64,000 bases of DNA. Origin: Cranoglanis bouderius (lineage: Eukaryota; Chordata; Actinopteri; Siluriformes; Cranoglanididae). The stretch lies in assembly GCA_023630585.1 (NCBI GenBank), contig CM042544.1, forward strand, positions 14,771,756 to 14,835,755. The letters are read 5' to 3'. This document shows positions 1-12,777 of this stretch, piece by piece (position 1 is the stretch's first letter; every line of letters starts with the position of its first letter). The position numbers and the translations under genes were made by a program. Under the pieces are notes generated by a model, which searched no databases, had not been told where the DNA came from, and saw nothing but the letters and a program-made list of their open reading frames with translations.

Positions 1-1066
1 TGTGGCAGCAGTGCAATGCATAAAATCATGCAGATACAGGCCAGCAACTTTGGGTAATGTTCAGATCAATAATCAGAATGGGGAGAAAATGTGATCTCAG
101 TGATTTTGACTGTGGCATGAACTGCTGATACACCTGGCATTTTCACGCACAACAGTCTCTAGAGTTCACACAGAATGGTGCAATGAAGAAAAAACATCCA
201 GTGAGCAGCAGTTCTGCAGATGGAAACACCTTGTTGATGAGAGAGGTCAATGGAGAATGGCCAGACTGGTTTGAACTGACAGAAAGGCTACAGTAACTCA
301 AATAATCAGTCTGTACAATTGTGGTGAGCAGAAGAGCATCTCACATGGGCTACATCAGCAGAAGACCATGTTGGGTTCCACTTCTGTCAGCCAAGAACAG
401 AAAGCTGAGGCTGCAATGGGCACAGACTCACCAAAACTGGATAGTTGAAGACTGGAAAAACGTAGCCTGGTCTGATCAGCAAAATCTCGATTTCTGATGA
501 GGCACACAGATGGTAGGGTCAGAATTTGGTGCAAACAGCATGAATCCATGGACCCAACCTCCTGTGTTTCAACATTCCAGGCTGGTGGAGGTGGTGTAAT
601 GGTGTGGGGACTGTATTCTTAGCACACTTGGGGCCCATTAATACCAATTAATCACTGCTTGAAAGCCTATTTGAGTATTGTTGCTGACCATGTGCATACC
701 TTCTTGGCCACAATTTAACCATCTTGCAGCATGATAATGCACCATGTCACAAAGCAAAAGTCATCTAAATCTGGTTTCATGAACATGACAACGAGTTCAA
801 TGTTCTTCAGTGGCCTTCCCATTCACTAGATCTGAATCCAATAGAACACCTTTGGGATGTTGTAGTACAGGAGATTTTCAGCATGCAAGTGCACCTGAAA
901 AATCTGCAGGCATTTCATGATGCAATCATGTCAACATGGACCAGAATCTCAAAAGAATGTTTCCAGCATCTTATGGAATCCATGTCATGAAGAATTGAGA
1001 CTGTTTTGAGAGCAAAGGGAGGCCCTACCCAGTATTAGTATAGTGTTCCTAATAAAGTGCTCACTG
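1..1066 (+). mobile_element. Tc1-like transposon relic, cut by window start
   Basis: Decayed Tc1/mariner DD34E transposase on the plus strand. Translated fragments still readable are LQWAQTHQNWIVEDWKNVAW near 415-470, QHDNAPCH near 727-750 (second D of the triad) and LNPIEHLWDVV near 832-865 (the E). Several in-frame stops and frameshifts make it inactive. The right end is the typical teleost Tc1 terminus (…cctaataaagtgctcactg) followed by TA at 1067-1068. The left end lies outside the window or is lost. Confidence 0.8.
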
Positions 1067-1771
1067 TATATGACAGTATTTACAATAAGTACAGCAGTCA
1101 TACAGCCTGGAACCTACTTGCCCAGTCAGGACAGTTCCAAGTGACAAGGAACCCTGGTGATTATCCGGGGTTCAAAGAACCACAGTTACTGTACATACAT
1201 AACTAGTGTTCTGTTCCACACTACTTCATAGATTAGTGGTAATATTCTCAAAACAATTTAAACAAAATTTTATGGGAGCTGATGCAGTGCAGCTAAAAGA
1301 GAGGTAATATGATTAAACATTCTGGTTCTAGTAAGGACTGCTACATTGTGGACTAACTGGAGCTTGTTTATACACCTGCTGATTCATCCAGACATGAATG
1401 TATTACAGTAGTCCAACTTAGCGGTAATAAAAGCATGAACTATTTTTTCTGCATCATATAATGGCATTATATATTTTTTCAGCTTGGCAGTGTTTCTGGC
1501 AATGGCGGTTCTACTAAAATTATCTACATGTGCTTTGGATGGGGTCAGTAATCAAACCAAGGTCATTCATTACTGTATAAGATGCAAATGAAAGGCCTTG
1601 GAGAATTATTGCATAATCAGAAAGCTTATTTCTAGCTGTCTCTGGCCTTGTATAAGTACTACGGTCTTGTCAGAATTAAGTAGGAGGAGGTTACTCAGCA
1701 TCCAGTGCCTAATGTCCTTTAAAAACCTTTAGTGAGCCGGTATCTGTCATCTGGTTTGGCTGAAACATATA

Positions 1772-3238
1772 CAGGTGCATCTCAAAAAATTAGAATATCA
1801 TGGAAAAGTTCATTTTTTCCCATAATTTAATTCAAAAAGTGGAACTTTCATATATTTTAGATTCATTACACATGAGTGAAATATTGCAGGCCTTTTTTTG
1901 TTCTAATCATGATGATTATGGCTTACAGCTCATAGAAATTAAAAATCCAGTATGTCAAAATATTAGAATAAAGAATTTGTAATACAGAAATGTCGACCAG
2001 AGAAGAGCTCTAATCAGCTAATTAACTCAAAACACCTGCAAAGTTTTCCTGAGCCTTTAATCTCTCAGTCTGGTTCAGTACACACAACCACAATATTCAT
2101 GGAATAACATTCATGGAAAATTGACTGGAAGGAAAAAAATTGTGGTAGGAAAAGGTGCACAAGCAACAGAGATGACCGCAGCCTTGAGAGGATTGTCAAG
2201 CAAAGCCGATTCAAGAACTTGGGGGAGCTTCACAAGGAGTGGACTGAGGCTGGAGAGCATCAAGAGCCACCACACGCAGGCATGTCCAGGAAATGGGCTA
2301 CAAGTGTCGCATTCCTAGTGTCCAGCCACTCCTGAACCAGAGACAACGTCAGAAGCATTTTACCTGGGCTAAAGAGAAAAAGAACTGGACCGTTGCTCAG
2401 TGGTCCAAAGTCCTCTTTTCAGATTAAAGTAAATTTTGCATTTCATTTGGAAATCAAGGTCCCAGAGTCTGGAGGAAGAGTGGATAGGCACAGAATCCAA
2501 GTTGCTTGAAGTCCAGTGTGAACGTTCCACAGTCAGTGATGATTTGGGGTGCCATGTCATCTGCCGGTGTTGGTCCACTGTGTTTTCTCAAGTTGAGAGT
2601 CAATGCAGCTGTCTACCAGGAGATTTTAGAGCACTTCATGCTTCAATCTGCTGAAATGCTTTATGGAGATGCTGGTTTCCTTTTCCAGCAGGACTTGGCA
2701 CCTGCCCACAGTGCCAAAACTACTAGTAACTGGTTTGCTGACCATGGTATTACTGTGCTTGACTGGCCAGCCAACTCGCCTGACCTGAACCCCATGGAGA
2801 ATCTATGGGGTATTGTCAAGAGGAAGATGAGAGACACCAGACCCAACAATACAGACGAGCTGAAGGCCGCTATCAGAGCAACCTGGGCTTCCATAACACC
2901 TCAGCAGTGTCACAGGCTGATTGCCTCCATGCCACGCTGCATTGATGCAGTAATTCCTGCAAAAGGAGCCCCGGCCAAGTATTGAGAGCATAAATTAACA
3001 TACTTTTCAGAAGGTCGATATTTCTGTATTGTAAATTGTTTATTCTAATATTTTGAGATACTGGATTTTTGATTTCCATGAGCTGTAAGCTGTAATCATC
3101 AAGATTAAAACAAAAAAGGCTTGAAATATTTCACTTTATGTGTAATGAATCTAGAATATATGAAAGTTCCACTTTTTGAAATAAATTACGGAAAAAAAGA
3201 ACTTTTCCACAATATTTTAATTTTTTGAGATGCACCTG
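1772..3238 (+). mobile_element. Tc1-like transposon, TIR family caggtgcatctcaaaaaatt
   Basis: Complete Tc1-like element of 1467 bp flanked by TA dinucleotides (1770-1771 and 3239-3240). The left terminus caggtgcatctcaaaaaatt is matched in inverted orientation at the right end (…ttttttgagatgcacctg); the inverted repeats extend about 200 bp. It encodes a damaged DD34E transposase on the plus strand. The longest open part (2506-2985) carries FQQDLAPAHSAKTT, WPANSPDLNPMENLWG and the usual C-terminal tail ending in KGAPAKY. The helix-turn-helix half (about 2121-2500) has frameshifts and a stop. Inserted into the LINE relic described above. Confidence 0.9.
2506..2985 (+). pseudogene. Tc1-like transposase, C-terminal half
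   Basis: Open stretch of about 159 codons encoding the catalytic C-terminal half of a Tc1-type DDE transposase. The QQDLAPAH and DLNPMENLW boxes carry the second D and the E of the DD34E triad. The first catalytic D would sit in the preceding segment (about 2415-2440), where the expected SDES-like motif is altered and followed by a stop, so a functional enzyme is not expected. Confidence 0.75.
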
Positions 3239-5249
3239 TAGGTATGTGTCCATACCATGTTTATGAAAAGCATTGGCCCTAGAACAGAGTCTTGTGGAAC
3301 ACCAAACTTTCCTTTTGTATGAATGGAAAAGTTACCATTAACATTTACAAACTGATTACAGTTAAAAAGAGATAAACTTTTATTAGCCTGTCTAGAAGAA
3401 TATTGTGATCTGTCATATTACAAGCTGAACTGAGATGAAGTAATACAAGCTGAGAGGTGTAAATCCTCACTAAATTATTTCATGTATGTGATTCTAATGC
3501 ATGTACAAAGTTCAGCTACAGATCTACTGTACTTGCTTTTCTTGAATCTTGGAGATTTTGTCATGGAAAAAAAATAAAGTCATAGCTAGTTCATGTTGGA
3601 ATCTGTGCACCAGTGTCCTGTGCATCAGCATCCTAGTAAGTTTTGCTACTGTGCTAAATATGAGTCTAAGATTATTTTTAATATCTTCTATTAGAGTGGA
3701 GAGATAAGCTGAGCCTTCCCATATTTGCGCTGGATTTCCATGCTTTCATGCAATCTGGAACACCACCAGTATAATTTGCTACCATTGTCTTTCAAAATTT
3801 TTAAAGGTCTTTAAAAAAAAAAAAAATCCACATTTGATCATTATACCCAGGTGCAAGCTATTTTTCTATAATTATTTTTAAATTGGGCAACATTATCATT
3901 ATCTAGTGTATAGCAAAACATTGTGTTAATGCATTCAGTCACTTGATTAAGTTCTGTGGGGTTCGAGGGGAAACCAATAAACCTGAAGATATGGAACATT
4001 TTCAATAAAGCTGAGAACAGTAGCTGGTGCGATTCTGTAGCTAATGTGGTTGCAAGGAGAAATGGTTGAGATGCATTTCATATGAAATGAGGTACTCAGT
4101 TAATTTGAGACTGGGGTAGGATGACTATGTTTAGTATATACATGCTAAATGTCAGTATTAAATTGACAGTATGCCCACCGTTGTGAGTGGCCCCATTATA
4201 TCTGAGTGATGCCCACTGTTTCTCACAAACTCTGCTCTCACTGGGTGTTTGGGGATAGCCCCATTTATGAGTTTCCTACTCATTTGGTCTAATTTGAATT
4301 TCTGTTAGACAAAATACGTTCAGTCCCTGATCTCTGATATTTACATTTACAATAAGCACTTTAGATATAAGGGATATTATACTAATATTTACTAGTAATA
4401 GCTTCACATCAAACGTGCATTTGGCATGGACTATTTTTGTTACACAGGTTACTACAATAAACTTTCTGAGATTTTCTGTATTTTTGTTTAGCTTGGGGAA
4501 CAGACAGAGTCTCAGTAAATTGAAATCTGGAATCTGAAATCTGATGCCTTAAGGCACCTAGCAGATGGTCAATCTAGGCTGTTTCTCTGCTGCCTGGCCC
4601 AGGCCCTGGATTATCAGCTATTAACTAGGCTTGTCAAAAGTCTATGAGCTATAGTACAAGAAATGTGAGCAGCACCTTCTCAAGTGGGATGGATACCATC
4701 CTGCCCTAAAAGGCCAGACTTGCTCTCAAAAGAAGGCTGATTGCCAATAGACCACTTTGTTTTCAGAGCCCCACCTGGACATCCAGCAGTTCATGGAATA
4801 AAAATGCAGCAGTTATAAAGAATATAATAAAAGTTTCTGGAGTGTAAGAAAAATAGAAAAACCAAAACAGCAAGAATCTCCTGGCAAACAGATTTAAAAG
4901 CAGGAATTTTGTCAGCAGAACTAATGTCATTGGGTGCATTCTGAGCACAGCAAGGAATGTTCTACAGGGTCATTGTCTTTGAAGGCTGTAAGGTCACTAA
5001 ACTGATTTACAAAGTTTGATGAAATAACCTTGCATTCAACCATAAGGTCACCCCAGAGTTATCAGGCCACTGCAAGGCAAGCTTAGGGCCAGAGCATTTA
5101 ACTGCTGTCATTGCTAGTTTCCAGATATAGCCATTTCAATTCTGTATCTTGCACAGGCTTATGGGACTCCAAGAGAGTCCAAGAAAGAGGTCTCAAACCA
5201 GGCTCTTAGGGGACCATGGTAGGTGGAGACGTCTTGTTCCCTTTAGAAA

Positions 5250-6950
5250 GGCAGTAATAAGCCAATGAACAATAGAAAAATGCCATCCAATGTGCTATGT
5301 TGCAATGTGATAGCTGGCACATTTACTTTTAGTATGGACCGGGAATTGTAAGTGTGTATTGCTCCTCAAAATCAGGATCCTGGAAATCAGGCAATGTACC
5401 AGGGCCAGCTGATGAGGTAAATACAATTTGCAAAGAAGCTTCCACTTAAGCACAAACAAGATCCATGTGCTTGGGACTCTTGCATTCAGAGGTGTTTCCT
5501 GGACTGCAAAGTTGCAGTTCTTAATTGTTGATTCAGCCCGAAGGGGGCTGTCTATTGAAACAGCAGACCTGCTTGAGGAGGAAGCCACCAGGGTATTCTG
5601 ACAATTAGAGAAAGCAGCAATGGGAACCAAGGTCTTACCAGCCATCTTGGTACCACAAGCAGTACGCTGTGGCCTAGTTACTGTATTCTGTTTGATGTTG
5701 GAAGAATATGCAGGTTTGGAGAAGGTATTCTGTTATGAATGTGTCTCCAGCAAGCCAATACTTGGGCTTCTTGCACTGACACAAGAACATGTTTCTGTCT
5801 GTGGTTTTTGGGTTCCATCTGTAGGAAAATAACCCACTTATGAAATGCCTTTAGCTCCAGACTAGCCTAGGAGGATCACTGTGGTGGTTGCTATCATAAG
5901 TCCTAACATCCTCAGTAGACACTACTATTGCACATAGGGGTTTTGCAAGTACTATAATATCTGCTACAGTTTGGGGTGTAGGGTGGCTAGCATTCTTAGT
6001 GAATCTATCCATTTACCAATGAACTGTGTGGTCTGTTTTCACCATGTGACCAAGCAGCATAATATGGATGAAGATGGTGGATATGTCCCAGATGGGCTGC
6101 TCTTTGATAGGGGACATAGGAGAAAGTTGTCCAAATATGGCAGTATCCTGATGCAACTGGCCACCAATGGATGACAACACTGTTTGCATACATGTTGAAA
6201 AAAAAAACCCTGTGGTGTTTGGTAGAGGACAAAGTGCAGGACTTTGAATTGGAATAACTGCCTCAAGAATGCAAACTTTAAAAGTGTCTTTGTTCTGGGG
6301 CAATGGGAATATGAAAATAAGCGTCACATAGATCTACATTCATAAACCAATTCTGTGGCTGTATGACTTGAACTTCTTGTTTTCCTTAGTAAATAAAAGG
6401 GATAGGTATTTAGGAAAAAGTTTAACCCTCTCAAATATACAATTAGATAAAAAACACTTTTATTTATGGACAAGGAGTTGATTGTTGAATAAAATGCCTT
6501 GTTTTTAACTCTGGAGTCTACTTACTGTTTAATAATACTTCTGTGCAAGATGGAAAAAACTTCTTGGGACAGAGAAACTGATGTTGATGAGAGCTTCAGT
6601 CATGAAAAGGCAGGGACAGGTGGCAGAACTGCAGTTTCTTTCCCTGCAGTATTGTCAGAATTGCTGTATAGAGCCCACCTCAGTGAATCATTGATTTCAG
6701 CCATGTCTGCTGCCAAGTCATAATTCATCTAGAAAGTTCACTGGACGTGGGTGTTTTTTGACTAGCTGTTAAGGCTTCAGGGCTTGGGCCAGTTGTCAGA
6801 GGCAAACATGGCATCTTTGATATGGTTAGTGCTGAGGCAGTGAGCATAAAGCTGGTGCCCATCTTTGACTTCCATGAAATTCAAACACTGACTACATAAG
6901 CGTAAGTCTTACTGCATACTTATTTGTGGCTATCCACTTGACATGCGGGA
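5250..6950 (-). mobile_element. DIRS-like retroelement relic (YLDD-type reverse transcriptase)
   Basis: On the minus strand, reading across frameshifts, DAYFHIPIAPEQRHF (about 6280-6325), FQFKVL (about 6235) and RILPYLDNFLL (about 6105-6140) appear in the order of a reverse transcriptase of the DIRS type, with YLDN in place of the catalytic YLDD box. A stretch near 5300-5340 (LKVNVPAITLQHSTLDG) resembles the start of the tyrosine-recombinase module that follows RT and RNase H in DIRS elements, which would fit its position. No ends or repeats could be recognised, and the boundaries given are approximate. An alternative is a degraded gypsy-type pol. Confidence 0.45.
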
Positions 6951-6999
6951 AATCCAACCCAAGTGAAGAGATAAATGTGTGGAGGTAAAACTGTCTCCA

Positions 7000-9170
7000 A
7001 CCCCAGAGCTTTGAAATTCAGCTAATTTAGTAGGCTCAGCCATGATGAACAGCACATGATATGCTGAAAGAAAATAACTCACCCAAGGTAGCAGCAGGTA
7101 GCCACAGGCCTGCTAGTTGGCTAAGTGGCAGGGAATGGGGAATATCTGTTTTTGAAATTTTCACACCAGGTTTAAACTGCCAGTTTCACTTCTGGGAATC
7201 TTCTTGAGATCTGAACTTGCCAAGGCTATAATGATCAAGTAGCATACACAACAGCCTAGTGTAAATGTTGTTTCCTCCTCCTAATTTGCACCTCACAACT
7301 GACATTTGAACAATTTGCTCAGCATCTTAAAGTAAAGCCTTGTAATTTAACTATCAATATTATAGTGTCATTTCTTGAGTTTTATAGTAATTTGTAGAGT
7401 GGTGGGGGCCTGGCTTTCCCAGAAGTTTGTGCCAGATACACAATACTGTATACAGAAACACTTATTTGTTGAATTGTATAGTAAAATCTCAAAGGAGCTA
7501 TTTCTAAATCAGTGGACTAGGAAATATAAAATCTTATATGCACATATTTACATTTGAGAATGGTTGTACCGAGCCTTGTGCCCTATGACCTTATAAAAAT
7601 TCGAGCTGAGTTAGACTGCTGCAAAATCCATTTTCTCATTTGTTGGTTAGTTCTGCTTTCTGTTCTGTAAGTCTTGTTTTTACATCTTCTTCAATGTAAT
7701 TGGTTATGATTTCACAGGTGAAATCTGACATTGATAGTCCATGGTTTGCACTAATTCCATGCAATTTATGCATGTCAGCCTACCATGTGCAATGTAGATA
7801 TACTCATTCCTGTGAAATACCCAGCACTCTCTTCAAAGTTTCTGAGTGATGCCTTTGTGGTATGCTGTTGTCAACATATCCACAAATCTCATGCATCTAC
7901 ACACCTACATCAGTATCTCTACTTTGCGCAGCACATTCACATTCATATAAACATCACAGGAAGTATGAAGTTGCCATGTTATATTGATATCTGGCAAAAT
8001 TGGTCTGTGACCAATTTTTACTTCTTGTGTTAGGTTGCGTCAAACAGCTTCTTTAACAGGACACTTTTAATGGTAAACAGAATGTATTTATTCAGAAAAG
8101 TGGTTAAATGGAAGAAAAAATAAATCCAAGAAGAACATCCACAAAATACATAGCTAATACCTTCGGTCTGCAGAAAAACTCAGTCTTCTTTCCTCACTCA
8201 CTGGCTGTTTCCAGGCTGCTTGTGTGCCTAAAAGAATGGAAACAATATTCAGAGTTTTAGCATGGCAAAATGTAATTTTCCTTTTCTTACCTTGACTGAT
8301 GTGTGCTTTAATCCCATGCGAGCCTTGTGACACTCCTACTGCTATCCAAGTCTTGTTCATTATCTGTATTTTGGGAAAGTACCTTATTGTGTGTCTCCTG
8401 ACAGCTGCTGACATTAGTAAATATCTGTGGTGCTTTAGAGATGGCATTCTATGCATATTCCTGAGCAAAAATAACCAGACTAATGACTTGATAACTGGTA
8501 TAGGCGTATTCTGTGGTTTAATCAATAGGGAGAATAGAAAGGAATCACATGCTGAATTGCATGTGAGTAGTTTCACAGTTAATCTATTTTTTATTCATAC
8601 ACATTAGAATCAGGGGCGTGTGTGGTTTGCATCTCATATTCATACACACCTGCATAAAACTGAATTAAAATAACACTAAAAAAGAATATGGTTAGGGTGA
8701 CTTTCAAGAACATAAAACATCTGTCTACCTAACGAATGCTTATTGCTCAAAAATATGGTTTTTATAAAACCTCAAGTAATTTAGAGCTAATTCCATTGAG
8801 AGCTTAGCCCAGCTAATAAACTATCTTGTTATTTACTTCACCAGGCATCTTTATGACCCTGTCAAGTGGCTTTACACTGTGTTTTTGTGTCTCATCTTTT
8901 TGCATTCCCTGGATGCTGGTTGTCTAATTCTCCCCATTGTTCACCATGCAACAGTTGTTTTCATGCGTAGAAAGACCTCTCCCTTGCTCCATGCGAATAA
9001 CAAAAACAAAGCACTAATTAGCGCACCTGCTAACCCTTGTTTGAAAAGCGTTCCCCATAATAATTTCAATGCTGTTTGCATTGCATATGTGCATGATTGG
9101 TTTACTGAGGGCTGCCAGAGGACATCTGTATTGACCATCATAGTGTGTTTGAGGTAATATGAATTAGGAT
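7000..9170. other. No recognisable gene or repeat
   Basis: AT-rich sequence without splice-consistent coding exons, RNA genes or terminal repeats that I can recognise. A 140-codon minus-strand open frame at 8154-8576 has no recognisable motif and composition like its surroundings. This may be ordinary intergenic DNA. Confidence 0.5.
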
Positions 9171-9631
9171 ATAGTTACATACATACATACATATACAGTA
9201 CAGTACAGTGCAAAAGTTTTATGTATCCTATTTTTGTAGTACAAACGTTTTTTATTTTATGACTTCTACATTATCAAGTCAGTACAAAAAACATTTTAGA
9301 TTCCCTAACATTAGTTTTCTAGCACAAAATTAAATGTTACAGAAAAATGTTTGTATGTCATTAAAGAAAGCAGCATATTACGTAAGAGACACTTTTCAGA
9401 CAAAAACACATTGAAGGCTGCTGGGTTTTGCTGCAAAAATAAGAAGCGAGTGTGAAAGTCAAAGTCTCCAGAAGAACTGTGTCTGGTTCTGAAAGATGCT
9501 CAATAAAACTTACCAGCTCATTTCCTTATAAAACTGCACAAATTGTACCAGAGACTACTATTTTTATTTTTATTGTTTTGTCACACCAAACATTGACTTT
9601 GTTTCATTTATTACTGTTTCCTGCTCTTTAT

Positions 9632-9633
<2 letters not shown>

Positions 9634-9677
<44 letters not shown>
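9634..9677. repeat. (TA)n microsatellite
   Basis: Pure TA tract. The TA at 9676-9677 directly abuts the left end of the Tc1-like element at 9678, so the tract probably served as its insertion site. Confidence 0.95.
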
Positions 9678-9680
<3 letters not shown>

Positions 9681-11274
9681 TGAACAAAATTATAAACGCA
9701 ACACTTTTGTTTTTGCCCCCATTTTTCTGAACTCAAAGATCTAAGACTTTTTCTATGTACACAAAAGGCCTATTTCTCTCAAATATTGTTCACAAATCTG
9801 TCTAAATCTGTGTTAGTGAGCACTTCTCCTTTGCCGAGATAATCCGTCCACCTCACAGGTGTGGCATATCAAGATGCTGATTAGACAGCATGATTACTGC
9901 ACAGGTGTGCCTTAGGCTGGCCACAATAAAAGGCCACTCTAAAATGTGCAGTTTTACTGTATTGGGGGGTCCGGGGGGGTCCGAAAACCAGTCAGTATCT
10001 GGTGTGACCACCATTTGCCTCACACAGTGCAACACATCTCCTTCGCATAGAGTTGATCAGGTTGTTAATTGTGGCCTGTGGAATGTTGGTCCACTCCTCT
10101 TCAATGACTATGCGAGGTTGCTGGATATTGGCAGGAACTGGAACACGCTGTCGTATACGCCGATCCAGAGCATCCCAAACATGCTCAATGGGTGACATGT
10201 CCGGTGAGTATCCTGGCCATGCAAGAACTGGGATGTTTTCAGCTTCCAGGAATTGTGTACAGATCCTTGCAACATGGGGCCATGCATTATCATGCTGCAA
10301 CATGAGGTGATGGTCGTGGATGAATGGCACAACAATGGGCCTCAGGATCTCGTCATGGTATCTCTGTGCATTAAAAATGCCATCAATAAAATGCACCTGT
10401 GTTCGTTGTCCATAACATACGCCTGCCCATACCATAACCCCACCGCCACCATGGACCACTCGATCCACAACGTTGACATCAGAAAACCGCTCACCCACAC
10501 GACGCCATACACGCTGTCTGCCATCTGCCCTGTACAGTGAAAACCGGGATTCATCCGTGAAGAGCACACCTCTCCAAAGTGCCAGACTTCAAGTCGGTTA
10601 CGATGACGAACTGCAGTCAGGTTGAGACCCCGATGAGGTCGACGAGCATGCAGATGAGACTCCCTGAGATGGTTTCTGACAGTATGTGCAGAAATTCTTT
10701 GGTTATGCAAACCGATTGTTGTAGCAGCTGTCCGGGTGGCTGGTCTCAGACGATCTTGGAGGTGAAGATGCTGGAAGTGGAGGTCCTGGGCTGGTGTGGT
10801 TACATGTGGTCTGCGGTTGTGAGACCGGTTGGATGTACTGCCAAATTCTCTGAAACGCCTTTGGAGACGGCTTATGTTAGAGAAATGAATATTCAATTCA
10901 CGGGCAACAGCTCTGGTGGACATTCCTGCAGTCAGCATGCCAATTGCACGCTCCCTCAAAACTTGCAACATCTGTGGCATTGTACTGTGTGATAAAACTG
11001 CACATTTTAGAGTGGCCTTTTATTGTGGCCAGTCTAAGGTACACCTGTGCAATAATCATGCTGTCTAATCAGCATCTTGATATGCCACACCTGTGAGGTG
11101 GACGGATTATCTCAGCAAAGTAGAAGTGCTCACTAACACAGATTTAGACAGATTTGTGAACAATATTTGAGAGAAATAGGCCTTTTGTGTACATAGAAAA
11201 AGTCTTAGATCTTTGAGTTCAGCTCATGAAAAATGGGGGCAAAAACAAAAGTGTTGCGTTTATAATTTTGTTCA

Positions 11275-11277
<3 letters not shown>
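9678..11277 (-). mobile_element. Tc1-like transposon with about 280-bp inverted repeats, TIR cactgaacaaaattataaac
   Basis: Nearly complete 1.6-kb element. The left end cactgaacaaaattataaac (9678) is mirrored at 11258-11277. The inverted repeats run about 280 bp each (9678-9960 versus 11000-11277) and are highly similar. The transposase is on the minus strand between them. The element lies inside TA-repeat DNA that itself interrupts an older non-autonomous element. High similarity of the two inverted repeats and a transposase with essentially one lesion suggest a fairly young copy. Confidence 0.92.
9992..10980 (-). pseudogene. Tc1-like transposase with one frameshift/deletion
   Basis: Reads from ATG at 10980 (MPQMLQVLRERAIGML…) through paired helix-turn-helix domains to NRLEVWHFGE near 10575, then shifts frame and continues as LFTDESRFSLYRADGRQRVW (10567 downward) to a stop at 9992. 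The DD34E triad is complete: FTDESRF, LQHDNAWPH and MSPIEHVWD. The region just before LFTDE is shorter than expected for the family, so a small deletion probably caused the shift. Everything else is open (about 190 and 125 codons), so it could have been active recently, but this copy should not make a full enzyme. Confidence 0.88.

Positions 11278-11350
<73 letters not shown>
11278..11350. repeat. (TA)n microsatellite
   Basis: Pure TA tract abutting the right end of the Tc1-like element at 11277. Together with 9634-9677 it probably represents one TA tract split by the insertion. Confidence 0.95.
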
Positions 11351-11352
<2 letters not shown>

Positions 11353-11446
11353 TTTTTTTTAATGTAGAACATTTAATTCCATTATATTGAAGGCATCATT
11401 GCTCTACAGCATTTCTTTGCATGTGCCAAAAACTTTTGCACAGTAC

Positions 11447-11452
<6 letters not shown>

Positions 11453-11533
<81 letters not shown>

Positions 11534-11572
11534 TATATATATGTATATATGTGCATATATATGTATACATAC
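11453..11572. repeat. (TA)n microsatellite, imperfect at the 3' side
   Basis: TA tract of about 75 bp, followed by imperfect tatatgtata units up to about 11572. Confidence 0.9.
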
Positions 11573-11574
11573 AG

Positions 11575-12110
11575 AAGAGCTACTGTAGCACAAATTGCTG
11601 AAAAAGTTAATGCTGGCTATGATAGAAAGGTGTCAGAACACACAGTGCCACAGTGCATCACAGCTTGCTGTGTATGAGGCTGCATAGCTGCAGACCGGTC
11701 AAAGTGCCCATGCTGACCCCTGTCCATCACCAAAAGTGCCTACAATGGGCGCGTGAGCATCAGAACTGGACCATGGAGCAATGGAAGAAGGTGGCCTTGT
11801 CTGATGAATCACATTTTCTTTTACATCATGTGGACGTCTGGGTGCGTCTGCGTCGCTTACCTGGGGAAGAGATGGCACCAGGATGCACTGTGGGAAGAAG
11901 GCAAGCCGGCAGAAGCAGTGAGATGCTCTGGGCAATGTTCTGCTGGGAAACCTTGGGTCCTGGGATTCATGTGGATGTTACTTTGACACGTACCAAGTAC
12001 ATCCCTTCATGGCAGAGGTAAACCCTAATGGCAGTGGCCTCTTTCAGCAGGATAATTCGCTTTACCACACTGCAAAAATGTTCAGTAATGGTTTGAGGAA
12101 CATGACAAAG
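11575..12110 (+). pseudogene. Tc1-like transposase fragment
   Basis: Plus-strand relic of a second Tc1-like family. Readable segments: VPMLTPVHHQKCLQWAREHQ (about 11707-11766), NWTMEQWKKVALSDESHFLL (11764-11823, first catalytic D in SDES) and EEMAPGCTVGRRQAG (about 11869-11913). A frame change near 12020 leads to GLFQQDNSLYHTAK near 12040-12075 (second D). It stops at about 12110 before the E box, with no terminal repeats seen, so it is truncated at both ends. Confidence 0.8.
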
Positions 12111-12777
12111 AATTAAAAATGAATTAATTTATCTTAAAATTACAATTAAATATCAGACAGATTACAGAAGTGGGATGTGGGAATGTTCCTTGTTAAAGAG
12201 CACTATGGCCTGGGGAAAGATGTTGTGCAGGTGTCGTTCATAACCTGGCAAAGAGCAGAGTAATTGTAAAAAGTTGGTTGGGTTTGAATGAATACAATAT
12301 TAAGAGACGGTTAGCTTAGGTGATATCCAATCAAATCTCAGCTCCTCTTATTATTAAGATATTATTATCTTTCCTTATAATAAATAATAATTCAGCCTGC
12401 TGTTAGTGAGAGTGTTATTTAATTAGTTTTGTTTGTTATTATTTGTTAGCAAAACCAGATTGTAAGAATTTTTTAGTGTTCACTTAAGGGTTCACTTAAA
12501 GTCAGGAATATACACTTGCTATCACAGAAACAGGAAAAAATGGACCAACCGCATTAGCAATATGTTGGCATTATAATACGTTTGCATGTAAATATGGCCC
12601 AGCTACTGCTCTCTGAACACAAATTAAATGCAAATTAAATGTAAATTTGCTTTAATTTGTGCATTTGCCTTTAAGGTAAATTCAGACAGATTTTTGTTGG
12701 GACACGCGATTGCGAACAGATGTGAGTAAGAAGGCAATCTGTATAGAAGTATTCTGAGCTGTAGGCAGTATAACTAT

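Larger units (their letters stand above)
1330..5060 (-). mobile_element. L2-like LINE relic, split by a Tc1 element
   Basis: Minus-strand relic of a non-LTR retrotransposon, in two parts (about 3241-5060 and 1330-1769) separated by the Tc1 copy at 1772-3238. Just above the insertion the minus strand reads KFGVPQDSVLGPMLF (about 3270-3320), the reverse-transcriptase PQGSVLGP box. Joining across the insertion continues in frame with YVSAKPDD. Relative to the family the catalytic YADD stretch that should lie between these is missing, so the ORF was dead before or at the insertion. Outer limits are approximate and rest on similarity in kind to a repeat common in teleost genomes; 3480-5060 is weaker than 3241-3480. 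Confidence 0.6.
9200..11452 (+). mobile_element. Non-autonomous Tc1/mariner-type element, split by a transposon (copy 1)
   Basis: The sequence from about 9209 to 9632 plus 11351-11452 is the reverse complement of 57188-57700. The terminus gtgcaaaagtttt at 9209 and its inverted form ending in cacagtactgtg at about 11452 are Tc1-type ends. Between the two halves sit a (TA)n tract and the Tc1-like element at 9678-11277, so the insertion is younger than this element. No coding capacity was seen; shared text includes the stretch around gtctctcagaagaact-like 9462-9480 and the segment caccaaacattgactttgtt at 9583-9602. Confidence 0.7.

Noticed and set aside
8154..8576. 140-codon minus-strand open frame
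   Set aside because: No recognisable domain, no splice context, and codon composition like the AT-rich surroundings.
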